From the NCBI RefSeq assembly GCF_004011695.2, contig NC_082420.1, positions 558,001-622,000 of the forward strand: a stretch of DNA of 64,000 nt, written 5' to 3'. This DNA is from Ascochyta rabiei. Lineage: Eukaryota; Ascomycota; Dothideomycetes; Pleosporales; Didymellaceae. The position numbers and the translations under genes were made by a program. The notes below the pieces were generated by a model. That model did not search any database, was not told where the DNA came from, and saw only the letters and a list, made by a program, of their open reading frames with translations. Shown here piece after piece: positions 1 through 12,166 of this stretch. Each line of letters starts with the position of its first letter. The stretch's first letter is position 1.

Positions 1-1
1 G

Positions 2-3000
2 ATGCTGCATCCCTTCCTCCAGGTCATTCGCTCCTCTTCTACGTCTGCACCCATCACCTCGCTCGCCCTCATCGCCATCACCAAATTTCTCTCGTACGGC
101 GTCATCGGTCATGACTCCCCTCGCCTTCCCGAAGCTATGCAGCAGCTTTCGTCCGCCATCACACATTGTCGTTTCGAAGCAAGTGATTCGGCCGCCGACG
201 AAATAGTGTTGCTTCGTATCTTGAAGCTTATGGAGGGCATGATATCTGGACCTGGTGGACAGGTCCTGGGCGACGAGAGCGTCTGCGAAATGATGGAAAC
301 TGGACTAAGCATGTGCTGTCAGGCAAGACTTTCCGAGTTGCTTCGCCGGTCTGCTGAGATTGCCATGGTCTCCATGTGCCAAGTCATATTCCGGAGATTG
401 AAGACGCTGGAAATCGAAACGCCAGACGAACTGGATGCGCTGGACGAGGAGTTGGAAGGAAAGATGGAATCAGATGGGTTGAAGATGGATCCTTCTATGA
501 ACGGCCAGGGCGAGGTCGCGCAGTCGAAAGTGGAGTCGCCCCAGCAGCCCAGCAGTTTGGAGAAAGGCCATGAGGACCACGAAGACGCCAATCCAGCGAG
601 CAGTACGCTCGATCTTCCTGCAACAGCCGAGGGTGAACAGCCACCTGCTGAGATACGCCCATACTCGTTGCCATCCATACGGGAGCTGTTCAGGGTGCTT
701 GTGGATCTGCTGGACCCGCATGACCGTCAGCACACTGATACTATGCGCGTTATGGCACTACGTATTGTAGACGTTGCACTCGAAGTTGCCGGACCCTCGA
801 TAGCGAGCCATCCAAGTCTCGCGAATCTGGCGAAGGATACGCTCTGTCGACACCTTTTCCAGCTCGTGAGGTCAGATAACATGGCCGTCCTCAATGAGTC
901 ATTGCGTGTAGCAGGAACACTGCTTGCAACGTGCAGAAACGTGCTCAAGCTACAACAAGAGCTTTATCTCTCCTATGTGGTTGCGTGCCTTTTCCCGCGG
1001 GTCGAGATACCCCAGGAGCCTGGCATCGACCAGTCCTTATACGAAGGTGTGCCGCAAGCCCCGAGTCTCATCAAGCCGCCACCACAACATGTTCCCAGCA
1101 GTGGTCGATCCACGCCAGTGCCAGTCAAGGATAGACAAAAGCTCGGGCTGGAGGGCGGCGCTCGAAAGCCTGATGCTAGGGAAGCTATGGTCGAGAATCT
1201 TGGTGGCCTTGTCCGGATACCCTCGTTTATGGCTGAGCTGTTCGTCAACTATGACTGCGAGATCGACCGCGGCGATGTCTGTATGGATATCGTTGGCCTG
1301 CTCTCACGCAACGCGTTTCCTGATTCGGCGACATGGAGCACAGTCAACGTGCCTCCACTATGTTTGGATGCTTTGTTAGGCTTCGTGCAGTCCATAGCGG
1401 ATCGCTTAGACGATGAGCCTGTAACAGAGGGGCTGCCAAGTGCCGAAGCACTGCGTGAGCAAAGGTTGCGAAAGAAGATCATTATTCGCGGAGCGACCAA
1501 GTTCAATGAGAAGCCAAAGGCTGGTATTGCGTTCCTGGTATCACAAGGTATCATCTCTGATCCGGACGATCCGAACGCAATCGCCGAGTTTGTCAAGGGC
1601 ACAACCCGAGTTGACAAGAAGGTGCTAGGAGAATTTCTCTCCAAGCGTGACAACGAACCTATACTAAAAGCCTTTATGAAGCTCTTCGACTTCCGGGGTC
1701 TACGCCTTGATGAAGCATTGAGACTGCTTCTGCATACTTTCCGCCTCCCTGGTGAGTCGGCTCTCATCGAGAGGATCATCACAGACTTCTCCGAGGAGTA
1801 CTACAACGCGGCGCAGCCGGAGGAGATCGCCAATAAGGATGCCATCTTTGTGCTTACATACGCTGTCATCATGCTAAACACTGATCAGCACAACCCTAAT
1901 CTCAAGGGTGACAAGCGAATGAAGGTCGAAGACTTCGCAAAGAATCTTCGTGGCGTCAACGACGGGAAAAATTTCGACCCTGAATATCTGCAAGCCATCT
2001 ACGACTCGATCAAGACGCGTGAAATCATTCTTCCTGAGGAGCACAACGACAGAAACGCTTACGACCACGCTTGGAAGGAGTTACTGGTCAAGGTCCAATC
2101 GACCTCAAACATGATCATCTGCGACACCAACATCTTCGACGCCGACATGTTTGCAGCAACGTGGAAGCCTATTGTGGCGACCTTATCCTACGTTTTCATG
2201 TCTGCAACAGACGATGCCGTCTTCTCACGTGTCGTCCTTGGCTTTGACCAATGCGCGCAGATAGCAGCGAAGCATGGACTGAGCGATGCACTTGATCGCA
2301 TTATCTCCAGTCTCTCGTACATTAGCACATTAGCCCCTGACGTGCCACCAAGCACATCACTTAACACTGAGGTTCAGGCTGACAAGAAGAGTGTGATGGT
2401 CAGTGAGACTGCCGTGCGCTTTGGTCGGGATGGCAGAGCACAACTGGCGACTGTTGTCTTATTCCAAGTCATCAAGGGCAACGAGACGGGTATTCGAGAC
2501 GGATGGAACCACGTATGTCTTCAGATATACCGAATTTTCCCCAGAAGCTAATATGTACAGCTCATCCGTATCATGGTGAACCTCTTCATCAACTCGCTGA
2601 TCCCACCCTACTTCCTTTCTTTCCAAAAGACTCTCGCCTTACCTCCCATACCGCTTCAGAACCCTGCACAGGTCATCGATCGAGCCGAACGTCCGGCTGA
2701 CGCAGGTATATTTTCCGCTTTCACTTCATACGTGTCAAGCTTTGCCAATGATGAGCCTCCTGAACCTTCAGATCAGGAGATTGAGTATACGCTCTGCACT
2801 GTAGACACGGTCAAAGAGTGTCACTTTGAAGACATCCTCGCCAACATCAGTCAGCTGCCTGTAGAGGCGTTACGATCGCTCCTCGAGTCCCTACTCGAGC
2901 ACCTACCTGAGGATGGTGAGCCAAGGGTGATTGTAGTCAAGCCGGAGGTTCCTGGACAAGCTGTACGGCCGAACGGCAACAAGGCCAAGGGTAAAGGTCC

Positions 3001-4488
3001 GCTTTATGACCCTAGTCTTGTCTTCGTGCTTGAACTGGCCACAGTGCTCGCACAGCGCGATGAAGAGACCGTCAGAGAGCTTGCAAAGGATGTCACAGAC
3101 GCTTTATCGAGCGTGATCCGTGATGCGTCAAAGCATCATCCCATTGTGATAGCACGGTCGGTTTACTACCTCCTCGGACTGCTCAAGGCGAGCAACGACT
3201 ATGACTTCATCCGCGCGCCCGTGCTTCTTCATACATTTTCTAGTTTCGACGAAGCTCTACTCAAGGCGTGCTCCCAGCCACTTCTACACGGCTTGTCAGA
3301 GTGCTGCAAAGGCCCAGTGGCTCTGCGCAGCGAACTAGCAGGCTCACCAGACTTCTGGACTATCCTGAGCCGTCTCTGCGGTGTTCCGGAAGCAGCAGGT
3401 GACGTCTTTCAGCTCGTTGAAGACCTAACTACCTCGCCGCAACCCTGCATCACTGCAGACAATTACGAAGCTACTATTGGACTGCTTAACGAGTTCGCTA
3501 CGCAAGCGCAGGTTGGGGCCCGCGAAGAGCAGCTGCACGACCAAGCTGCTCGACGCGGCAAGGGTCAGAAGCCCAAGAAACCAGAGAGCACCGAGGTTGT
3601 TGTTCGTGGCAGCAAAGCCATGACCATTGTGTTCCAGCTTTCGAGCCGAGTGCCGGCCTTCATCGAGCAGTCACATCTGGAAACCACCGAAGGTATGCCC
3701 AACTTGCTTCTCGTGTCCTATTCTCAAAGATGATCTGAAGCTGACGTAAAACAGCATGGACAGCGTACTGGTCCCCGATCCTAAAGACGCTTGCCCACCA
3801 GTGCCTCAACCCCTGCCGCGAGATTCGATCCAATGCCTTTGCATCCATTCAACGCACACTCCTTTCCTCCTCGCTTGCGTCTCCTGACCACAAGGAATGG
3901 ACTGCCATCTTCTCCTCTGTGCTCATGCCTCTCATCACCCAGCTCCTGAAGCCCGAAGTCTACCAATCCGATCCGCTGGGGATGGGTGAAACGCGCGTCC
4001 GCGCCGCAACTCTGCTCTCCAAGGTGTTTCTGCACTACTTGGTGCTGTTGAGCGAAGTTGAGGCGGACAAAGAGTTCTTGGACCTGTGGCTCAAGATCAT
4101 CACGATCATGGACCGTCTGGTGAACAGCGGGCAGGGCGATATGGAGGAGGCAGTTTGTGAGAACCTGAAGAACATGCTGTTGGTGTTGAGCAACGGCGGC
4201 TATCTTGTGCCGCCAGATGAGGAGCCCGAGAAAGAACAGTTGTGGAACGAGACATGGAAGAGAATCAACAGATTCCAGCCCGAGCTGTTCAAGGAGCTTT
4301 TCCCAGAGGAGGTTGGCAAGCCTAAGCGGTCAAAAGAGGAGCGCAGGTCCAGGGATGAGAGGCCAAAAGAGGAGCCTGTGAGCGCTGAGAAGGCGGATGG
4401 TAGTGGGGAAGTGGAGGCTTACGGCGAGACGAAAGAAGTAGTTATCGGGGAAGGGAAGAAGGAGGAGGATGTTGAGAAGGAGAGTTAG
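2..4488 (+). CDS. GEA1: ARF guanine-nucleotide exchange factor, Gea/GBF1 type (5' partial)
   Basis: Large Golgi ARF-GEF that loads GTP on ARF1 to start COPI coat assembly. The exons read 2-2512, 2561-3692 and 3755-4488, joined by introns of 48 and 62 nt with GTATGT and GTATGC donors; together they give 1458 residues. The first visible residues already resemble the DCB region, and the family is usually about 1500-1900 residues, so the true start lies left of the window and the ATG at 2 is probably internal. The Sec7 domain spans roughly residues 490-680. It has the FRLPGE loop, whose glutamate near residue 584 is the catalytic finger. HDS-type helical regions follow, and the tail is highly charged (Lys/Glu-rich). 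Spacer residues 150-210 are acidic and low complexity. The first splice restores GWNH|LIRIMVN. The family call is firm; which of the Gea paralogues it represents cannot be told, and filamentous fungi usually keep one. Confidence 0.95.
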
Positions 4489-5668
4489 GTGCTCTTGTGT
4501 TTATGCGAGAGGTGAACACGCACAAGGCATGTTCATTATAGCGCAAGTGTTTGATCAATTCGTGCTGAAATCTACATACTTGATAGATAAAAGACTTTTG
4601 CTGTTGGACCTGTTCATCTGCACTCGTGGTATTGTATAGGGTGATGCAGCTAACGAACAACATACGCGATGGGTTGCGCAAGCGGCAAGTAGCATACTGT
4701 GTCTGTTGACATTGTGTTCGATGACCGGCACTCTGGCTCTCTCGTGCTGGATGTCCACGGAGTAGTTGGCATCATCCGTACACGAGCTCAAGGCGCAAGG
4801 CACAAGGCACGACGACATGGGTACTAAGCGCGCATCACATTGGGCCGCTGGCTAAGAGACTAGGCTGCAGTGGACAAGTCAACACGGACCTTCCGCTGCC
4901 CAGCAACGCCAAGACCAAGCCCACCCAACCTAACGCTGGCGTCAAACTCAAGCCCCCGTCCGCGGAAATGGCGTTGTTCAAGTTCAGGACATCACAATGG
5001 CCGCTGTCACAAGAACGAGCGGCGCGTAGCAGTGCGCAAGCTTGTGCTCATGGCGTCCAGACGAGAAATGCTCCCGTGTCTCGTACAGCGATGAGCGCAG
5101 CTACGCTGTCTCACGATGCGCAAGTCCTGTACTTGATTGAGCCCGCATGGCCGAAAGAAAGGGCCGCTGATGGATCGCGGGTCAAGGACGAAATTGCGCT
5201 GGAGCACCTGGCCTCATGGTCGAGCTTGCCGCCTTTCGGGTCCAATCTGTGCGGATATCTCCTTCTACATGACCTTGACGACCTTGATGACCTTGACGAC
5301 CTTGATGACCTTGACGACCTTGATGACCTTGACGACCTTGATGACCTTGACGACCTTGATGACCTTGACGACCTTGATGACCTTGACGACCTTGACGACC
5401 TTGATGACCTTGATGACCTTGATGACCTTGACGACCTCTTCCACTCTTCTCGATAGCGTCCAACGCGCCTTTCGCTCATTTGTCGCGGCTCCTGCTAACC
5501 GAGGCCTCGTCGTGGTTCCCTGCTGGCCGTGCACTAGTCGTCCTGACGATAGGAATATTATAAACTTGTGGAGCTCCCCGTCGCGTTCTTCTAGCACGGT
5601 ACTGTCTGCTCGTTGCACGGTGGCCTTTGTACGCGCGTCACGTATACTCTCGCTCTACCGTTCTCGCA
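4489..5668. other. Intergenic region, GEA1 3' flank and glucanosyltransferase promoter
   Basis: No gene is supported here. The stretch holds the 3' flank of the ARF-GEF gene, a 9-bp minisatellite (listed separately) and about 230 bp of probable promoter before the ATG at 5669. The open frames crossing it on both strands exist because the 9-bp repeat is a multiple of three and free of stops. Confidence 0.7.
5271..5438. repeat. 9-bp minisatellite GACCTTGAY
   Basis: About 18 tandem copies of GACCTTGAC or GACCTTGAT, mostly alternating so that an 18-bp higher-order unit appears. In one frame it would read Asp-Asp-Leu repeats and on the other strand Arg-Ser-Ser repeats, but the flanks carry no recognisable coding sequence. 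It sits about 230 bp upstream of the glucanosyltransferase start. Confidence 0.95.
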
Positions 5669-7267
5669 ATGGCTTCGGTACGCACTCTACCCAACATCCC
5701 GGACCCTCGTTCGGCGGCACTATGGACACTAACGGTCTAACAGCTCATTCGCTCGCTCGTGCTCCTCCCCGCCTTGCTTTCGAGCATCGCCCACGCCGTC
5801 AACCCGGTCGAGGTCCGCGGTCAGGACTTTGTCGACACCGTCACAAACAAGCGCTTGATGATTGTTGGTGTCGACTACCAGCCTGGAGGTCAAGCCGGAT
5901 ACAAGCCATCAGCAGGTCAAGATGCCCTCACCGACGCCGACGTGTGTCTGCGTGATGCTGTGGTCATGCAGAAGTTGGGTGTAAGTACTACGCAGAGCTC
6001 CATCTGCAGATGCTAACGCCGTCAGGTGAACACGATCCGTGTCTACAATGTCGATCCCACCCTTGACCACTCCGAGTGCATGTCCATCTTCAACGCCGCT
6101 GGTATCTACATGATCCTCGATGTCAACTCTCCTCTGTCCGGCGAGAGCATCAACCGCCTCCAGCCATGGACATCCTACCACAAGGACTACCTTACGCGCA
6201 TCTTTGGCGTCGTGGAGAACTTCAAAGCCTTCCCCAATACACTCGCCTTCTTCGCCGCAAACGAGGTGATGAACGATCTAAAAACTGCTGAAGACAATCC
6301 CATGTACATTCGAGCTGTTCAGCGCGATCTGAAGAACTACATCAAGAACCACTCCGATCGCACAATTCCTGTTGGCTACTCCGCCGCCGACGTGCGCGAG
6401 ATTCTGCACGACACCTGGGCCTACATGCAGTGCTCTCACGACGACGACCAGTCCTCTTCCGACTTCTTCGGCCTCAACTCGTACAGCTGGTGTGGCGAAG
6501 CTAACTTCCAAACCTCTGGCTATAGTGATTTGGTGAACATGTTCCAGAACTCGGCCATCCCGGTTTTCGTAAGTCTGGTGTTGATTTGTGGAAAATCGTT
6601 GCTAACCCTAATCCAGTACTCCGAGTATGGCTGCAATGAGGTCCAGCCTCGTATCTTCACCGAGGTCGAGGCTCTGTACGGCACTCAGATGACTTCGCTC
6701 AGCGGTGGTCTGGTCTACGAGTATTCACAGGAAGAGGCAGACTATGGTCTTGTCGTCATCAACAGCAATGGTACCCTGACTCTCCGCCAGGACTTCGATA
6801 ACCTTCAGGGGCAATTCAACAAGCTGGATCTCAGCCTTATTCAATCGACAAATGCCTCGAGCACCAACATCAAGCCTCCGGAGTGCAGCATGGATTTGAT
6901 CACAGCTGAAGAGTTTAGCAAGAACTTCACTATCCCAGCCGTCTGCCCCGGATGCCAGGACCTGATCACCAACGGCATCAGCAACCCCAAGAATGGCAAG
7001 CTTGTGGATGTGTCTGACACCAAGCCTAAGCAGGCCGTATATGGATCCAACGGTGCCCAGGTCCAGAACCTGGAGCTTACGAAGCTGACCGAAGCCAACA
7101 CACCAGGCGGTCAAAATCTCAGCCCATCAGGCACAGGCACCGGGACTCCCAGCGGGACTGCAGCGCAGCCATCAGCGACTAAGACCGGTTCTGCCAGTAG
7201 TATGTCGATGGGTGGCTGGTGCAGTATGGCTGTTCTCGGTGCCTTGCTGACTGCTGTGTTCACCTAG
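5669..7267 (+). CDS. GPI-anchored beta-1,3-glucanosyltransferase (GH72, Gel/Gas family)
   Basis: Cell-wall enzyme that cuts and religates beta-1,3-glucan chains on the outer face of the plasma membrane. The exons are 5669-5677, 5744-5980, 6026-6568 and 6617-7267, giving 479 residues. The first coding exon is only nine bases (Met-Ala-Ser); splicing it on yields a proper signal peptide ending near SIAHA. The catalytic pair is visible: Glu162 in FFAANEVMND (acid/base) and Glu266 in YSEYGCNE (nucleophile), the latter restored by removal of the third intron. A cysteine-bearing region follows the catalytic domain, but no clear CBM43 module, so it is Gel1-like. A Ser/Thr/Gly-rich stretch and a hydrophobic tail (GALLTAVFT) form a GPI signal. 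An alternative last exon reaching 7386 would replace this tail (see findings). Start choice: no in-frame ATG gives a signal peptide without the mini-exon. Confidence 0.92.
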
Positions 7268-7386
7268 GTGGCACGACCAACCCTACAGTCACGCCCACAC
7301 CGACAGCAAAGGGTGGAGCGCCGAGCTTTGGCGGTGCAAACCCGATCTGGTTCGCACTCGTGACGTTTTGGCTCGTCAGCGATTGA
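7268..7386 (+). other. Possible alternative last exon of the glucanosyltransferase
   Basis: If 7200-7267 is removed as an intron (donor GTATGT at 7200, branch CTGAC at 7247-7251, acceptor CACCTAG ending at 7267), the frame continues from Ser into a Thr/Pro-rich segment and a second hydrophobic tail ending FALVTFWLVSD with a TGA at 7384-7386. The product would have 496 residues. The TAG that ends the unspliced form is itself the splice acceptor. Seen in sequence; use of the splice is inferred. Confidence 0.5.
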
Positions 7387-7862
7387 GCACATCTTCAGTA
7401 GAGGAAGACGTACAGCATTACAGACCGCGACGATTTCATCAGACCTCATTGTTCCGGTATAATGAATCTACGATATGGACTTTCTAAGGTCAGGATTAGT
7501 GAAGCTTCTTTCCTGTATATGTTCGGACGATGTATACCCCTTCTTGTAACCAACCCTGTGGGTAGGCCTCTTTACTTGTTTATATATGACTTCTCACGTT
7601 CATGAAACCATCAAAGTTTATTCAAGACTCGTTCTCCCCTCGTATTTGCAAATCTGGGTTTCCAATGCGCTTCTGGTCAGGTAAATCACAGCAAGAGGTG
7701 TCGTCATCTGCAGGCTTTTGTCGTCGCTGGCTGATCACGATTCAGTGGGTAGGTAAGACGTGTTACGCAAGTATGCACGAGAGTGGTAGCAACTGGTTGT
7801 GAGTCTTGCAATATCTGGCTATCTGTATTGAAACGCTTCGCTGTCGGCTACGAGAAAGAAGC
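7387..7862. other. Convergent 3' region
   Basis: Non-coding stretch between the 3' ends of the glucanosyltransferase (+) and the cupredoxin gene (-). It carries the 3' untranslated parts of both. No gene or repeat was recognised. Confidence 0.6.
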
Positions 7863-8821
7863 TCATGCAAGGAAGACAAACGAAGTAGGTGACGCAGATG
7901 CCGTTGCTTCTCCCTCCGCAGCCGTTGCCGGAGCAGCAGGTTGATGCTCTCCGGCAGCAGGTTGATCCTCTCCGGCAGCAGGTGTTTCCGCTGGAGCTGC
8001 AGCGCTCTCTGCCGCCGATGTCTCCGCAGGCGGCTGTCCACCCATCCCAGCCGTTGTTTCTGCGGGCGCAGTCGCATTGCCGGCTGCTGGTGCTTCGGCC
8101 GGTGCTTCGGCCGGCGTCTCGGTAGGTGGTGCAGCTGCAGGTGGTGGTCCCCCAGCAGCAGCCTCCTCAGGCGGCGCAGGCGTGAATGCAGCCTGATCCA
8201 AAGCGATTTTCCCTGCGCTGCCGCCGACGGGCTCACCCCCGTCGGTACTCTTCTCCGTTGCTTGCGAGAGCTTGGCGTAGTCGGCCACCTGCTGGGCGCT
8301 TGCACTGATCTGCGGTGTCAGCGACTGCATGGTCGAGCAAGGATCGAGAGCGCATACGGGTTGACAATCATCACCTGTCCCTCCTGGCAATGCGGGCCCG
8401 TCGCGCAGTACAAGAACATGGCGTCCGTGCTCGTCACTGGCACGTTGAACGTCCCCACTTCTGTCTGGCCGTCCTGGAACGGTATGTGGCCGCTGTGCAC
8501 CCCGGCCTCCATGGGCGTGCATGCCGTATCCGCGGTGGACTGGGTCACGGTATGGTTGCCGTTACTGAACTGGAACTGTATGATGTCCCCCACGGCGGCG
8601 ACGACAGAGTTCGGGACGAAAGTGTCCTGAGGTCCGCCGACAACTACGGGGATAATCTGGTTGGCGCGACGGTGCGGTTTCACTGTTTTGGTCAGAAGAG
8701 CTAGGTCTGGGCTGATGGGCTTCGTACCTCGGATTTTTGGGACTTTGTTGACCGTGGCTAGTGACTGCGGGAGAGCAGTGACCGTGGCGGCGATGGTTAG
8801 AAGGAGGCAAAACGACTTCAT
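7863..8821 (-). CDS. Secreted cupredoxin-domain protein with Pro/Ala/Glu-rich tail
   Basis: Extracellular protein of the fungal serine-rich/cupredoxin group, likely binding one type-1 copper; function unknown. The exons on the minus strand are 8821-8358 and 8304-7863, giving 301 residues. A signal peptide covers roughly residues 1-16 (LLLTIAATVTA). The cupredoxin fold includes a His in NGNHTVTQ and the ligand string YCATGPHCQEGQVM, which supplies Cys, His and a Met. The 53-nt intron (donor GTATGC, branch CTGAC, acceptor ATCAG) joins MIVNP to ASAQQV and keeps the Met; without it the frame closes 11 codons later. The second half is a low-complexity Pro/Ala/Glu/Thr repeat region, a likely wall-spanning or glycosylated stalk. 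The C-terminus (SFVFLA) is short for a GPI signal. Family confidence is good; the role is not known. Confidence 0.83.
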
Positions 8822-9800
8822 TGTGGGAAGATTATGACGATGGATGGGTGATGGGTATCTTGAGTGCGATTAAGGAGCGAGCGAGCACCGTTCAACGGTT
8901 GACTCGGCCAAAGAGAAAAAGATATTATACAAGGCCGTTCCACGGCTAGTAACCCAAAAGAGTGACGGGGAAGAGAAGTAGAAGTAACTGGTGGTGTGAT
9001 GATGTGTAGAAGCTGGCAAAGCGAGCTGCTTTATGCCTTTGACTACCGTAGAGTGCTATGGGCTACCTGATACAGAATTGTGCCCCTTCTGCTATCTCTT
9101 TTGCTGCGCCAACATACCTCTCTGTAGACTCCATAACGCTCAAACAAGGACAAGCCCTGAGGTGTAGAGCAACGAACCTATGGGATTGCGCTTAGTGGAA
9201 TACGCAGCTGTCACATTGCTATAGCCAAGCTTTTATGCAGTCTCAACCGGCTCGATGCGTGATCGACATGTTTGACAGGCTTGCTGTCAGGCACCAGTCT
9301 GGGAATCATTGCGTAGACTGCTGTTTGAGAGTCGCCAAGTCGAGTGGGTCTTTCCAGTAGCCGAGCTGCACGATCACCGTCTAGAAACATTACATGCCTG
9401 ACGTAGAATGCATGCTGCCTGGCGAGCACTCGAGTGTCGAACGAACCGACTTGGAAAGTTGAGTGTACGTGTAAAGGCGCAAAGTTGCAAGCTTTTGACC
9501 TTTCAGTCAAACTTCGCTCAGGTGGATTTCATTCGACGAAGAAGATAGCTAGGGAGTGGTGAGGAGAAACTCATTCACAGCAAGCCCACACGATGCAATA
9601 GCATGTTGTACGATATGCGCAGTGATACCGTACGATGGCTTCGACAATGGCAAAGGAGGATCGCATCAAAATGCGATGCTGAGAGGTGGTGAAACGGGTT
9701 GAGTTCGTGCCTGAGGCGCTAGGCACGGAGAAACATCGGTTGTTCCTGATCTCTGTACTGCAGGAACACCTCGGATCCACCAGACGTCATTGTACTCGAC
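8822..9800. other. Divergent intergenic region
   Basis: Shared upstream region of the cupredoxin gene (-) and the ABC protein gene (+). An AT-rich element (GATATTATAC, about 8931-8940) lies roughly 110 bp upstream of the cupredoxin start and could act as its TATA-like element. Nothing else was recognised. Confidence 0.5.
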
Positions 9801-11881
9801 ATGCGAAGGACGAAACCACTGTTCTTTGCCGCTTCAAGATGCGCAAGGCTCCAAAAATCGTGTAGGCTCTACTCAGCGCCCATTGTCAATATTGCCAATG
9901 GCACGTTCTACCGCGCCCATCCAGAGTCGAAGCCAGCTACGGGACAGGATGCGCCTCCCAATCCGCCGCTGTTCCCACATCTGAGCCTGTCGTTGCCTTC
10001 GTTCGCAACACCAAACCAGCATTGGGCCATCTTGAGTCCTTCTTCTACAATCCGCACCTCGTTTCTGCAGGTTCTTCGTGGTCAGTTTCTCTGCTTTCCA
10101 CCAACAGCCCGGACATATCCCTACCTGTTATCTCCGGACATAACAGAAAAGAAACCAAGGCTACGGTATCCTGATCAAGCTATTGAGTATGTTGGCTTTG
10201 ATGTGGAGCGTAAGGCTTTCGGAGGCGCGTATCTGTCTGCTCGCTATGAGAGTCTGAAAGAAGAGGGAGACTTCACGTTGAAGCGGTACCTGACTGGCAT
10301 TGTCACATTGAACCCTGGCGAAGAAGAACTGAAAGCCAAGTCTATTGATGAAGAGGTCACGAGACAGGTTATGAAGGATCTCGAGCTTGAGAGGTTCCTG
10401 GATAAGCCTGTCAATATGCTCAGCAATGGGCAAAGTCGCAGAGCTAGGATCGGGAAGGCTTTGCTGACTAGGCCCGAGGTTTTGTGTTTGGATGCACCTT
10501 TCAGTATGCCTTACAGCACTGCCCCATTGCACAATCTGCTGATAATCTTCCAGTTGGCTTGGACCCAATAGTGACACAACACATATCTCGAGTACTGCAT
10601 CGCCTTGCTGAAGCAAACTCGCCTAGAATCGTGCTTTCATTACGACCACAAGACGCTATACCGGAGTGGATCACACATATTGTCTATGCTGGTGAGGATG
10701 GTAAAGTCGACTCACTCGGACCGAAAGCAGAGGTTTTCCAGTATCTAGCACAGCAGTATGCTATTGCCGAGAAGTCGATCAAGTCGAAATCATCGAGTCT
10801 TGAACTAGATCCGAAGCTCGTTGAGTTGCGTGAGGTGGGACGCCATCTCTCTGAGAGAGGTGACTTCGAGACGGATGGTGCTGACACATCAGCATCACCA
10901 GGTGCGCTTAGTCGGGACGGGTACAAGAAGATCGACGATACGCAAGTACCAGTTGGAGAACCTGTGGTCGAAATGGAGGGTGTAAACATCAAGTACGGAG
11001 CCAACTCTGTGCTTGGAGAGTGGAAACAGAACGTCGATGGAGAAGAGAGAGACGGTCTTTACTGGAGCGTCCATCGCGGGCAACGTTGGGGTATCTTCGG
11101 CGCAAACGGTTCTGGAAAGACCACACTCATCAGTCTGGTCACCTCAGACCATCCGCAAACATACTCGGCCCCAGTCAAGCTTTTCCAACGCTCACGTCTA
11201 CCTGAGCCTGGTGTGCCAGGCATCACAATCTTCGAAATCCAAGCACGCATGGGCCACGCCTCGCCAGAGGTGCATGCACTATTTCCTAAGCACCTAACCG
11301 TGCGCCGCGCACTCGAGTCGGCATGGAGCGAGACGCCAATCGTCAAACCCGGTCTGGACGATGATGCAACGAAACGTGTTGAAGCCTGTCTTCGGTGGTT
11401 CGAACCTGAGCTCAACCTCCTGCGCAAGGACGGCGAAGCCTCAAGTGGCAATCTGGGCTGGGCGTCGCACGTCTTGTTCGGCGAGAGTTCCTACTCGGCG
11501 CAACGCGTGCTTCTCTTCCTCCGCGCCACGATCCGCAACCCCGACATCGTCATCCTCGACGAAGCATTCAGCGGCATGGACGATCTCGCACGAGACAAAT
11601 GCTTGCTGTTCCTCAGCCACGGCCAGTCCATGACGCTCCGCTATACAGAAACGGATCACAGGCCCGCGGAGACCAAGGGAAAAGTGGCGGTGCCAGGCCT
11701 GCAAGATCACCAAGCACTGTTGTGCATCAGCCACAGCAGACAGGAAGTACCCGGGTGCATACGGGACTGGATTTGTCTACCGGAGCCGGGCACTGGACCG
11801 CCGCGGTTCGGAAAGTTTGACGGACCTGTTGAGATGGGACGGGAGAGGTGGAATGAGGTCTGGGATTGGTCGCAGAAGTGA
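9801..11881 (+). CDS. Double-NBD soluble ABC protein, probably mitochondrial
   Basis: ABC ATPase with two nucleotide-binding domains and no membrane segments, resembling the poorly studied yeast YDR061W group and bacterial ModF-like proteins. The exons are 9801-10503 and 10554-11881 (676 residues). The 50-nt intron splits the first Walker B region and splicing gives LDAPFIGLDP. NBD1 has a signature (LSNGQSRRARIGKAL), but the place of its Walker A reads LSPSSTIRTSF with no GKS/T, so NBD1 is probably non-hydrolysing. NBD2 has an intact GANGSGKTT near residue 417, a degenerate signature (SSYSAQRVLLF) and Walker B VILDEAF. The N-terminus is Arg-rich, lacks acids and holds RLYSAP, a presequence-like site. 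Mitochondrial location is inferred. Substrate unknown. The gene converges with the acyltransferase gene, with 285 bp between the stops. Confidence 0.85.
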
Positions 11882-12166
11882 ACAAACGTCGGTGAGTGGC
11901 TTTCGGACAGGTGTAGGTAGCTCGTACTTCAACGCGACACACCTATGCATTTGTTCGCCTGAAAACTCGGGTGAAGAGGAAACCGCTTGACCAGGCGATA
12001 TACGTATCCTTCTTGAGCCGACAGCCGTCAGGAGTACGTGCTATATCGAGGGTTTCAAGCATCACATCATGACGCCCGCCAATCCATGTTGTTCGAAGCT
12101 CTATTCACACAACCCTTGCACGTCCAGAGTGTTGTACACGTGCATTGTCAAGCGACCGCAGGATAT

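Noticed and set aside
4968..5456. ORF with about 30 Asp-Asp-Leu residues
   Set aside because: The repeat length is a multiple of three, so all frames stay open. The flanking codons look random and no start context or homologue is visible.
8325..8374. Alternative intron of the cupredoxin gene with a GTGATG donor
   Set aside because: It keeps the frame but would remove Val-Met-Ile-Val-Asn-Pro, including the copper-ligand Met. The 8305-8357 intron has a better donor, a CTGAC branch point and keeps these residues.
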